This document shows positions 53,437 through 61,371 of a stretch of 64,000 bases of DNA, in pieces. This DNA comes from CAVVMA01 sp963788205. Its GTDB lineage: Bacteria > Desulfobacterota > Binatia > Binatales > Binataceae. Both the position numbers and the translations under genes were made by a program. The notes under the pieces were generated by a model that saw only the letters and a program-made list of their open reading frames with translations, ran no database searches and was not told the origin of the DNA. The stretch lies in NCBI GenBank assembly GCA_963788205.1, contig CAWBGG010000007.1, positions 310,001 to 374,000 of the forward strand. The letters run 5' to 3'. Numbering within the stretch: position 1 is the stretch's first letter; every line of letters starts with the position of its first letter.

Positions 53437-54852
53437 ATGACGGAATTATATTGGCGCTCAGCCTCTGAGCTTGCAGCGATGATTCGCAAGCGCGAGCTCA
53501 AACCCAGCGAGTTGATGGACGCCACGCTCGCGCGAATCGAGGCGCTCAATTCCAAGCTTAACGCGTTCTGCGCGATGCGCGCCGAGCAGGCGCTCGTCGA
53601 AGCGCGCGCGATGGACAATAAGATCGCGCGCGGCGAGCGGCTCGGAACGCTGGCGGGACTGCCGCTAGGCGTCAAGGATTTGTTCGATGCGGCCGGATTG
53701 CCGACCACCTTCGGCTCCGTCCCGTTTAAGGATCACATGCCCGCCGCGGACTCGGTCGAGGTCGCGAGGCTCAAGGCCGCCGGGGCGATAGTAATCGGCA
53801 AAACCAACGCGCCCGAGTTCGGCTACACCAATTTCACCAAAAATCGGATTTTCGGCACAACGCGCAATCCGTGGAACACGGAGCGCACGCCGGGCGGATC
53901 GTCGGGCGGCAGCGCCGCGGCGATCGCGGGCGGAATGATCCCGCTCGCCACCGGCTCGGACGGCGGCGGCTCAATTCGCGGCCCGGCGTGTTACGTCGGA
54001 TGCTTCGGGCTCAAGCCCTCGTTCGGCAGGATTCCGCATGACCCGATGCTCGACATGCAGGGATGGCAGGACACGTCGGTGGTGGGACCGCTCACCCGTA
54101 CGGTGCGCGACGCCGCGATGTACATGGACGCGGTGGTCGGCTATCACCCCGCCGATCCCGACGCGCTGCCCCATCCGGGGCTTTCCTACGCCGCGACGCT
54201 CGAAGAACTGCCGAAGAAGTTGCGCATCGCGTTTCATCCCACCCTCGGTCAAATCATCCAGAGCGACGTGGCGCGCGAGGTCGAAAAGGCGGCGCGCGCG
54301 TTTCGCGATCTGGGCCACGAACTGACCACGCTCGACGAGGCCGTGCCCGACACCTCGGGCGTGTGGCTGCGGATCGGCGCGACGCAGACCTACGCGATGC
54401 TCTCCGATTACATCCAGCGCGAGAAGGATCGCGCCGAGTTCGGCCGCGGATTTCTCGCCGGCCAGGTCACTGCCGAGCGCATCTCATGGCGGCACTACCA
54501 TCAGGCCTACCGCACCCGCACCGAGTGGAACCGCTGGATGCAGCGGCTCTTCGAGCGCTTCGACCTCCTGCTCACGCCCACCCAGCCGAGCGAGGCGTTC
54601 ACGGCAAAAGGCCCTCCGCCAGCGGAGATAGAAGGCCGGCCGGTGCGCAACGGACTGGATATCACGGGAACCACGTACCAGTTCAACCTGAGCGGCCATC
54701 CGGCTGCGACCGTCCGCGCGGGACTCACCAACAGCGGGATGCCGTGCGGATTGCAGATCGTAGCCGAGCGCCATCGCGAGGACCTGGTCTTGCAAGCCTC
54801 GTACGCCTACGAGCAGGCCCGCCCATGGAACGACAAATGGCCGGCAGTATGA
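53437..54852 (+). CDS. Amidase signature family hydrolase
   Basis: 471 residues from the ATG at 53437, which has GGAG 6 nt upstream (ATG 53425 is also possible). Amidase signature present: GLPLGVKDLFDAAGLPTTFG with the catalytic Lys, TPGGSSGGSAAAIAGGMIPL with the cis-Ser, and ATGSDGGGSIRGPACYVGCF with the nucleophile Ser. Ser-cisSer-Lys hydrolases cleave carboxamides such as indoleacetamide, fatty-acid amides or Glu-tRNA(Gln) intermediates. It lacks the GatB partner nearby, so a stand-alone amidase is likely. C-terminal substrate pocket QFNLSGHPAATVRAGLTNSG is normal. Confidence 0.9.
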   Translation: MTELYWRSASELAAMIRKRELKPSELMDATLARIEALNSKLNAFCAMRAEQALVEARAMDNKIARGERLGTLAGLPLGVKDLFDAAGLPTTFGSVPFKDHMPAADSVEVARLKAAGAIVIGKTNAPEFGYTNFTKNRIFGTTRNPWNTERTPGGSSGGSAAAIAGGMIPLATGSDGGGSIRGPACYVGCFGLKPSFGRIPHDPMLDMQGWQDTSVVGPLTRTVRDAAMYMDAVVGYHPADPDALPHPGLSYAATLEELPKKLRIAFHPTLGQIIQSDVAREVEKAARAFRDLGHELTTLDEAVPDTSGVWLRIGATQTYAMLSDYIQREKDRAEFGRGFLAGQVTAERISWRHYHQAYRTRTEWNRWMQRLFERFDLLLTPTQPSEAFTAKGPPPAEIEGRPVRNGLDITGTTYQFNLSGHPAATVRAGLTNSGMPCGLQIVAERHREDLVLQASYAYEQARPWNDKWPAV

Positions 54853-54916
54853 TCGCCGCAGGCTTGACAGCTATTGCGGGGCGCACATACTGGAAGGGCG
54901 ACCCTCAGCTTCGCGC

Positions 54917-55156
54917 ATGAAAAGAAAAGTCTATTCGTACCAAATCACGCTCATCCCCGAAGATGAGGGCGGCTACACGGTGCTGGTCCCTTCGCTGCCC
55001 GGCTGTGTTTCTTACGGTCGCACGGTTGACGAAGCGACCGATAACGCCAGAGAGGCGATCGCGTTGCAACTCGAGAGCCTCAGAGCGCACCGGCAGCCGG
55101 TCGGCGAACAAGCACGTCGGCCAGTGTTGAACACGGTCGTGAACGTCACCGTCTAG
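54917..55156 (+). CDS. hicB: HicB family antitoxin
   Basis: 79 residues. YQITLIPEDEGGYTVLVPSL then PGCVSYGRTVDEATDNAREA is the partial RNase H fold of HicB (EDEGGYTVLVPSLPGC...G.T.DEA), which binds and blocks HicA. No DNA-binding domain is fused at the C-terminus, so autoregulation would need the pair or a separate factor. Placed directly before hicA, one base apart (order hicB-hicA, the reverse of the E. coli arrangement). Expressed from its own promoter in the 64-bp gap after amidase, in which I see no clear operator. Confidence 0.9.
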   Translation: MKRKVYSYQITLIPEDEGGYTVLVPSLPGCVSYGRTVDEATDNAREAIALQLESLRAHRQPVGEQARRPVLNTVVNVTV

Positions 55157-55157
55157 C

Positions 55158-55385
55158 GTGCCCAAACTTCCATCGCTCACCCCCAGAGAACTCGTCCGAG
55201 TCCTGGAGCGGGCCGGGTTTGTGCGTTGGCGGCAGAAGGGAAGTCATCTCACGCTCTACCGTGAGCGCGACGAGAAGGCCCTCACGATTCCCATCCATTT
55301 CGGGAAAGCGGTGCCGAAAGGAACACTTCACGCGATCTTGAAGCAAGCCGGCTTGGACGCCGAAGAGCTGGATCGCCTCCGCTGA
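55158..55385 (+). CDS. hicA: HicA family mRNA interferase toxin
   Basis: 75 residues starting GTG. LTPRELVRVLERAGFVRWRQ then KGSHLTLYRE is the double-stranded-RNA-binding-like fold with the catalytic His in GSHxxL, and ends TLHAILKQAGLDAEELDRL as typical HicA. Cuts mRNA in translation arrest until bound by HicB. Intact. Type II toxin-antitoxin module next to a GT39 gene; possibly stabilises this stretch of chromosome. Confidence 0.92.
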   Translation: MPKLPSLTPRELVRVLERAGFVRWRQKGSHLTLYRERDEKALTIPIHFGKAVPKGTLHAILKQAGLDAEELDRLR

Positions 55386-55436
55386 TTCAAAGTGTGAATC
55401 AGAGCCAGCCGCGAGTGTGAATCAGGTGCGGTTCTG

Positions 55437-57233
55437 ATGGCGGGTTATGGCCGCGCGGCAGCAGTCTTCGCCGGGTCGCTGGCTTTCCTGCTGATGCTGG
55501 CGCCGTCCGCGCCATTCACCAAAGAGTTGGGGGTGTTTGAATCGAGCGCGGTCCGCGATCTCTTCGCAGGCCACGTTATCCTGCCTTCATTCGCGCCCTA
55601 CGAGCCCGGCTCAGACCTCCAGGCTCCGCCGCTTTCATGGTGGACCGACGCCATCATGGTTCGGATGCTGGGGTGGAACGAACTTGCTTTTCGCCTGCCC
55701 GAGATAATCGCCGCGGCGGCCACCTGCGCGCTGTTATTCCTCTGGTTGGCCCAGGTCGGCGGCTATCGCGCGGGCTTCTGGGCCGCGGCTTCGCTGCTGC
55801 TGTGCCATTACTTCGCCGACGCGGCGCGCCAGCCTCGCATGGACGCGATGCTGACGATGTTCGTGACCGCGTCGATCATTTGCCTGGAGCGCGCGATGTT
55901 TGGCGCTCGCGAGCGGCGCCGCCGTTTGCTGATTGCCGCGGCGATCCTGATGGCCCTGGGGACGATGACCAAGGGGCCACTTGGCCCGCTGCTTCCGGCT
56001 CTGGTCGTCGGCGCATATTGCCTGGCGACCCGCCGCTGGCGCGAGCTGCTCGCGGCGGATCTGGCCGCGGCCTTTATCGGCGCGGTGGCATTGGTGATTC
56101 CCTGGTATGTAGCCGCGTACCGAGTCGGTGGGCAGCGCTTTCTGCAATGGCAGATTTACGGCGTGTTGTTCCATCGCTTCGCGTCGGCGAATATCCGGGG
56201 GCACCTCTACTGCCCAAACCCCTTTTACTACTTTCTGCCGATCACGCTCTCGGGGTTTTTCCCCTGGAGCTTCTACCTGCCCGCGCTCGGCGTTCGGTTC
56301 TGGCGGCGGCGAGGTCCGCTCGGCGCGCCCGCGATGTTCGCCCTGTGCTGGTTCGCCGTGATTTTCCTGTTCTTTTCGGCGTCGGCGGGAAAGTGCTTCG
56401 TCTATATCCTGCCCGCCTTTCCGGGCCTGGCGGCAAGTTTCGGGCTGCTGATCGATCATCTGTACGATCGCCGCGCCGATCCGATTGTGGCGCGCGCGTT
56501 TGGAGCCGCCAGCGCGATTCTCAGCATCGGCGGCCTGCTGCTCGCCGCCGCGATGGTCCTGGAGTTGGCCGTGGGATTGCCGGCGCTATCGGCACACCTT
56601 CACTCAGAAGATCGGAAATATCTCGCGGTCTTCCGTTCTCTCGCTGGCCATCCTTCGTCCGTAATCTTCCTAACGGTCTGGACCGTGAGTGCTTTTCTTC
56701 TGCTGCTCGGCTGGCGTCGAACCTCGCTGACCTTGCAGCTCGACGGACTACTGGCCCTGGCAGCCGCGGGCATCGCCTTCTGGTTCGGTGTGATGAATCC
56801 GGCCTTGAGTCAAGAACAGAGCTTGAAAGCCTTCGCCGAAGAAGCTGATCGGTTGGCGCCTGCGGGCGCTGAGATCGATTTTATCGGCCAGATGGACTAC
56901 GACTTCGCATTCTACTCGACCCACGCCGTAGGACACGCCAGAAACTTCGATTGCCGCGCGCTGGAACCTGGCCGGCGCTACTTCATGGCGAATCAGGAGG
57001 AATACGCGAAGTTGGATCCGCTGCGCACCCGCTGCCTCGACCTGATAGCCAAATCGAAGGCCGTGGATCGCCACGGCGAAAGGCTACTGCTAACCCTCCA
57101 CCCCGGTGGACCAGCGGCGCAAGCAGCCTTCCGCGCGCCGCTTCCCCGCTCAGCCGCCGAATCGCCCGCGCACGGCCTTGAAGGCCGAGTCCGTCATCTC
57201 GAGCACCCCTACGAGCGGGCCTGCCCATGCTAA
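55437..57233 (+). CDS. GT39-type membrane glycosyltransferase (ArnT/PMT-like)
   Basis: 598 residues with about 11-12 hydrophobic segments. The first periplasmic loop carries KELGVFESSAVRDLFAGHVI and APPLSWWTDAIMVRMLGWNE, followed by ARQPRMDAMLTMFVTASI (R-x-D motif) and GTMTKGPLGPLLPALV; GKCFVYILPAFPGLAASFG is the typical KxxYLLPxxP-like motif of this family. Such proteins transfer sugars from polyprenyl-phosphate donors to lipid A or proteins at the periplasmic face. The final about 45 residues appear foreign: the DNA there contains, in antisense, a remnant of an aminotransferase gene (57150-57209). The normal C-terminus may therefore be lost or altered. Confidence 0.82.
   Translation: MAGYGRAAAVFAGSLAFLLMLAPSAPFTKELGVFESSAVRDLFAGHVILPSFAPYEPGSDLQAPPLSWWTDAIMVRMLGWNELAFRLPEIIAAAATCALLFLWLAQVGGYRAGFWAAASLLLCHYFADAARQPRMDAMLTMFVTASIICLERAMFGARERRRRLLIAAAILMALGTMTKGPLGPLLPALVVGAYCLATRRWRELLAADLAAAFIGAVALVIPWYVAAYRVGGQRFLQWQIYGVLFHRFASANIRGHLYCPNPFYYFLPITLSGFFPWSFYLPALGVRFWRRRGPLGAPAMFALCWFAVIFLFFSASAGKCFVYILPAFPGLAASFGLLIDHLYDRRADPIVARAFGAASAILSIGGLLLAAAMVLELAVGLPALSAHLHSEDRKYLAVFRSLAGHPSSVIFLTVWTVSAFLLLLGWRRTSLTLQLDGLLALAAAGIAFWFGVMNPALSQEQSLKAFAEEADRLAPAGAEIDFIGQMDYDFAFYSTHAVGHARNFDCRALEPGRRYFMANQEEYAKLDPLRTRCLDLIAKSKAVDRHGERLLLTLHPGGPAAQAAFRAPLPRSAAESPAHGLEGRVRHLEHPYERACPC
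57150..57209 (-). pseudogene. Vestigial 3' end of a class III aminotransferase gene
   Basis: Antisense to the GT39 gene, the minus strand reads LEMTDSAFKAVRGRFGG followed by a stop, which matches the C-terminus of the intact aminotransferase at 62786 (LDVTDEAFKAVRGQFGA and stop) at most positions. At the DNA level GCGCACGGCCTTGAAGGCC is identical in both places. Nothing upstream of this stretch matches. It is a leftover of a duplicated or recombined aminotransferase copy. Confidence 0.65.
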
Positions 57234-57272
57234 GTGGCAGGTGTGAGATCGTGGAGCGCAAGCTCTGGAATC

Positions 57273-57362
57273 CCTCGCCCGCGCGATCGCGGGAGAGGGC
57301 AAGCGGAGCGATCCGATGGCTCTGCAACCTTCGAGTATTCCGCTCCGCGCGGGTGAGGGCCC
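57273..57362. repeat. REP-like element, copy C (longer form)
   Basis: CCCTCGCCCGCG with CGCGGGAGAGGG around GAT is the first hairpin; GCGGAGC with GCTCCGC form a second, separated by about 35 bp of extra sequence, then GCGGGTGAGGG. It belongs to the family at 38846 and 41356. Lies between the GT39 and the giant secreted gene; no terminator seen otherwise. Confidence 0.6.
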
Positions 57363-57440
57363 GCACGGAGTCCTGATTCTCCCTGTCTGACCCTCGTTTC
57401 GTTCGCTTTCTCGCCAGCCGGGCGAGGACGCCTACCGACA

Positions 57441-59399
57441 TTACTGCCCAGTTCCCTTCGCAGATATGGAAACAGGGACGCCGGCCTGTGCGGTGTCGTC
57501 ACTGCCGACCAGAATCGTGCCAGTGAAAGTGCCGGCCGTCTTGGGCGCGAACGTGACTGTCACCACGCGGCTCTTGTTCTTGGCCAGCGTGTACTTGCCT
57601 GCGCCAGACGCGCTGAACGGCGTGCTCAATTTGCTCGTCGCATCGATGTTGCCATGCAGGACGCCGGGGCCGGTGTTCTTTATTGTCAGTTGAAGGGACG
57701 CGCTCTTGCGTACCTTCTTGATCGGGAAGTTGAGCGCCGGCGGTGACGCGGCGAGTTTGCCCGACACTCCCGTCCCGCTGACGCCGACCTGCACCGCGCC
57801 ATTGGACGGATCGTTGCTCGTGATGGTCATGCTGCCAGAGAAGTCGGCGACTGATATCGGCGCGAATCCTATCGTCACGACTTTGGTTTGGTCGTGCGTC
57901 AAGCTGAAAGCGCCCGCGCCCACCGTCAAACTGAACGGCGTACCGCTGAGCCCGGCTTTGTTGACCTTGCCGGTGAGCTTGGTCTTGCAGAGGTCCTTGA
58001 GCGTGATCGGAATGGTGGCCGCGGTATCGATCCCTACATCCTGAAAGCTGGCCGATGCGGGCGAAATCAGCAGGCATGACGGCCCCGCCGTGGGCGTCGG
58101 CGACTGAGTTGGCGACTGGCTCGGAGCCGAAGTTGGGGCTGCGGTTGGCGTTGGGGTTTCGGTCGTAGGTGTTGGAGCCTCAGTCGGCGTAGGCGCTACG
58201 CTCGGCGTAGGCGAAGGACTGGCTGTCGGCGTAGCCGTGGGCGTCTGGCTCGGCGTTGGGGTCGGAGTCGCAGTCGCGGTTGGAGCCTCTGTCGGAGTCG
58301 GCGTCGGAGTAGGAGTCGCCGCCGGACTAGGCGTGGGTGTTGGTGTCGGCGTCTGTGTGGGAGTTAGAGTCGGTGCCGAAGTAGGAGTCGGCGTCTCTGT
58401 CGCAGTCGCGGTTGGAGTTGGGGTTGGGGTTGGCGTCACCGTCGGCGTGGCGCTCGGCATCGCTGTTGGAGTTGCCGTGGGCGTCTGAGTCGGACTGGGC
58501 GTCAAAGTCGGAGTGGACGTTGGTGTCGGCGTCGGAGTTGGGGTTGGGGTTGGCGTCGCAGTCGGGGTGGGCGTTGGCGACGGCGTAGGTGTAGGGGTCT
58601 GAATCGCGATGGAGAGCGCGCGCTGTGCGGTCAACGAGTTCTTGTCGCTTACCTGTATAGTGAAGCTGGAGCTACTCCCGGTGGCTGTGCCGCTGATCCC
58701 ACCGCTGCTGCCGTCGAGCGCTAGCCCCACCGGTAAGGAACCGCTCGCAATTGACCACGCGTAAGGGGGCGTTCCCCCGCTGGCGCTCAGGACAGAACTG
58801 TAGGAGTTTCCCACTTGGCCATTCGGCAGAGAACTGGTCACGATCGTCAGGACGGGACCATTCAAGAGGGTCGCAGTATGAGATTCACGGGCGGCAATCG
58901 GCACGCCGGTTGCGGCAAACGTGCCTGCGGAGTTGTCAAGCAGCTCGGCCTCGTCAAGATCTGCGGCGCCATTCGTTCCGCCCGCCACCAACACGTCGCC
59001 AGCCTCGGCTCCAGGCGGTAGCAGGGTTGCACTCTGGTAGGAGCGCTTGCGCAACATGGTCGGCCCGCTGGCGAAAGTATTGGCTACAGGATCGTACAGT
59101 TCCGTCGAGCCCGCGAGCAGACTCGAGTCATGTAAGCCGCCGCCGGCTATCAGCACGCGTCCAGCTAGCGGACCACTGGTGAGGAGAGTCGCTGTATGGA
59201 AGGCGCGCGAATCGATCATGCTAGCATTGCACCCACCTCCGGGCGTGAGCCCTCCGATGCAGGCGAATTGACCAGTGTTTGGATCGTATAGTTCCGCCGT
59301 GGGCAAAAACTGATTGCTCGCATCTGTCCCGCCCGCGATCAGAACCTTGCCATTCGGCAACAGCGTCGCCGTGTGGTGCGAGCGGACCATGTTCAGGAA
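57441..59399 (-). CDS. Giant secreted Kelch/Ig-like protein, C-terminal part (frameshifted)
   Basis: About 653 residues, in frame after an extra base in a GGG run near 59401. Begins in a Kelch-type unit (RSHHTATLLPNGKVLIAGGT, then SQFLPTAELYDPNTGQF) and has further units of the form FHTATLLTSGPLAGRVLIAG. Then an Ig-like He-PIG repeat (SGGTPPYAWSIASGSLPVG), a Thr-Pro linker of about 160 residues and two anchor-D-type domains (SPASASFQDVGIDTAATIPI and SPPALNFPIKKVRKSASLQL), ending GTGQ. Propeller for binding, linker and domains for surface attachment. Same gene as the next two entries. Confidence 0.78.
   Translation of the reverse strand, partial: FLNMVRSHHTATLLPNGKVLIAGGTDASNQFLPTAELYDPNTGQFACIGGLTPGGGCNASMIDSRAFHTATLLTSGPLAGRVLIAGGGLHDSSLLAGSTELYDPVANTFASGPTMLRKRSYQSATLLPPGAEAGDVLVAGGTNGAADLDEAELLDNSAGTFAATGVPIAARESHTATLLNGPVLTIVTSSLPNGQVGNSYSSVLSASGGTPPYAWSIASGSLPVGLALDGSSGGISGTATGSSSSFTIQVSDKNSLTAQRALSIAIQTPTPTPSPTPTPTATPTPTPTPTPTPTSTPTLTPSPTQTPTATPTAMPSATPTVTPTPTPTPTATATETPTPTSAPTLTPTQTPTPTPTPSPAATPTPTPTPTEAPTATATPTPTPSQTPTATPTASPSPTPSVAPTPTEAPTPTTETPTPTAAPTSAPSQSPTQSPTPTAGPSCLLISPASASFQDVGIDTAATIPITLKDLCKTKLTGKVNKAGLSGTPFSLTVGAGAFSLTHDQTKVVTIGFAPISVADFSGSMTITSNDPSNGAVQVGVSGTGVSGKLAASPPALNFPIKKVRKSASLQLTIKNTGPGVLHGNIDATSKLSTPFSASGAGKYTLAKNKSRVVTVTFAPKTAGTFTGTILVGSDDTAQAGVPVSISAKGTGQ
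58085..58600. repeat. Low-complexity Thr-Pro codon array
   Basis: About 515 bp of degenerate GGAGTCGGCGTTGGGGT-type units coding the Thr-Pro linker of the giant secreted protein on the minus strand. Long open frames seen on the other strand (Gly-Val rich) are by-products of the repeat. Confidence 0.85.
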
Positions 59400-61371
59400 G
59401 CCCGTCGAACAGGAATTGCTCTTGGGCCGGATCATACACTTCCGCCGTTACCCCGCCGCCACCCGCGATGAGCACCTGCCCGTTTGGTAGCAGAGTCGCC
59501 GTGTGAAATGCGTGGACGAACAAAGAGCGATTGGTTGCTGTAAAGGCGTTGCTGTTGGGATCATAAAGGTCAGCACTCGCCAAGTAGTTGCCCGAAGCAT
59601 CGAGTCCCCCGACAATCAAAACCTGACCGGCGAGAGGGCCGCTTGTGAAGAGGGTCGCCGTATGCCCCTTCCGTGGGTCGTTCATATTACTCGCTGGAGT
59701 AAACGTACGAGTCACCGGATCGTAGACCTCGGTGCTCGCTAGGGTGTTGCCGCCCTGATCCACACCGCCGGTTATCAACACGCGCGAATCAAGCAGATCC
59801 GTGGCAGTGTGAAAGGTGCGACCGCTGACCATGGGGCCCGAAGTGGCGAGGAATTGGCCGGTATTTGGATCATAAATCTCCGCACTGTTGAGGACACTCC
59901 CGCCGCTGCTACCCCCAGCGACCAAGACTTGACCGACAAATGCGGTTGATGGCTCCGCCGTGATCGAAAGCTGCTTCTGCGCAACCTGGCCTGCGCTGTC
60001 TTGAACCTGAACCGTGAACGTAAAGGCTCCGGAATTGCTCGGCGTTCCTGCGACATTTCCGTAGGAATCCAGTCCAAGGCCCGGCGGAAATGTGCCTTGT
60101 CCCACCGATAACGACCAGGTGTACGGTGGTGTTCCACCCGACGCCTGCAGCGCGGAAGAGTAAGCTGCGCCAACCTGCGCATTCGGCAGAGACGGGGTTG
60201 TAACCGCCAGTGCGGCCGGGCTCACGTTCATCGACAACTGCTGTTGAGCGACATGGCCTACGCTGTCTTGGACGAATGCCGTGAATTCGTAGGTGCCAGC
60301 GCTGGTTGGAGTGCCGTTCACGCCTGTGTCGTTTATCCCGATACCGGGCGGCGCATTGCCACCACCGCCCAGCAGTGACCACATGTAGGGTGGGCTCCCG
60401 CCTATGGCGGCCAATGGTGCATCATAAGCCACGTTAACCTGACCATCGGCAAGCGACAAGGTTGTGATCGCGAGTCCGGAATTCGGCTGGATTGTTATAG
60501 AGAAGGGAGCCTCTGTGGTTTGGGGCGGCACCGAGCTGTCAAAGGCTTCAACCGTGAAGTTGAACGTGCCGAGCATCGTTGGCGTGCCACTTACCGGACC
60601 CTCAGAGCTGACGTAGATTCCGGGTGGCAAAGTGCCGCCTGCGGGCGTCCAGCCGTACGGAGGCGTGCCGCCTATAGCACTGAGATTGGCGCTGTACAAA
60701 ACACCGACCTGTCCTTGCGGCAGTGAACTGGTCGTGATCGTCACACTTGATGGCGAGGACGAAGTTACGCTTATCGGCGCGCGCGCCTCTGCGGGAGGAG
60801 CGCTGCCTTGTTCAGCGATGACTTTGGCCGTATGCGCACCGGCCGAAGGATACGTGTGCGAGATGATCTTGGGATTGTCGGTGACGCCATCGCATTTGAC
60901 GCCAATGGCGTTGTCCGTCGTGCAGCTCCCAGTTGCCGGCGCAGAAAGCGTTCCGCAGACCCCCTCAACCTGGCCCACATCAGTTCCGGGGTCGGCACAA
61001 TCCCACCAGAACGTGTAGTTGATCGTGCCGGTGGCCGAACCGCCGACTGCCGCTGTGAATTGCGGACTGAGAGGAGCCAATCCACTTGACGGACTGGCGT
61101 TGAGCGACACGGACAAGGTTTGGCCGCCACCCGGGCCGGTCGTAAACTGACACTGCTGAGACCACTCGCCGTAAAGCTGACTTCGCTGCTGGACTTGCCA
61201 GTAGTACGTGACCCCGGACTGGAGGTTGTTCGCCGGAAACGGATAGGACGGCGACCCTGTATATGTGTCCACAGCGAAGGTAGGACAATTGGTCGAATCC
61301 GACGGGCAACTAAAGTAGTCCGCGCCGACCGGCAAGTCCGAAACCGACGTGGCTACGATGACCCGGTAAAC
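59221..61371 (-). CDS. Giant secreted Kelch/Ig-like protein, central part (frameshifted)
   Basis: In frame between two frameshifts (61371 and about 59401). Begins TSVSDLPVGADYFSCPSDST, continuing the fibronectin III-like module of the N-terminal part, then a PKD-like segment (PQFTAAVGGSATGTINYTFW) and five He-PIG Ig-like repeats of about 90 residues, each with SLPxGQVxxxYxxxLxAxGGTPPY (e.g. TTLSLADGQVNVAYDAPLAA). Four or five Kelch-type units follow (TEVYDPVTRTFTPASNMNDP, then HTATLFTSGPLAGQVLIVGG). The frame runs on as nonsense from about 59401 to 59221. Confidence 0.78.
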   Translation of the reverse strand, partial: VYRVIVATSVSDLPVGADYFSCPSDSTNCPTFAVDTYTGSPSYPFPANNLQSGVTYYWQVQQRSQLYGEWSQQCQFTTGPGGGQTLSVSLNASPSSGLAPLSPQFTAAVGGSATGTINYTFWWDCADPGTDVGQVEGVCGTLSAPATGSCTTDNAIGVKCDGVTDNPKIISHTYPSAGAHTAKVIAEQGSAPPAEARAPISVTSSSPSSVTITTSSLPQGQVGVLYSANLSAIGGTPPYGWTPAGGTLPPGIYVSSEGPVSGTPTMLGTFNFTVEAFDSSVPPQTTEAPFSITIQPNSGLAITTLSLADGQVNVAYDAPLAAIGGSPPYMWSLLGGGGNAPPGIGINDTGVNGTPTSAGTYEFTAFVQDSVGHVAQQQLSMNVSPAALAVTTPSLPNAQVGAAYSSALQASGGTPPYTWSLSVGQGTFPPGLGLDSYGNVAGTPSNSGAFTFTVQVQDSAGQVAQKQLSITAEPSTAFVGQVLVAGGSSGGSVLNSAEIYDPNTGQFLATSGPMVSGRTFHTATDLLDSRVLITGGVDQGGNTLASTEVYDPVTRTFTPASNMNDPRKGHTATLFTSGPLAGQVLIVGGLDASGNYLASADLYDPNSNAFTATNRSLFVHAFHTATLLPNGQVLIAGGGGVTAEVYDPAQEQFLFDGLPEHGPLAPHGDAVAEWQGSDRGRDRCEQSVFAHGGTIRSKHWSIRLHRRAHARRWVQC

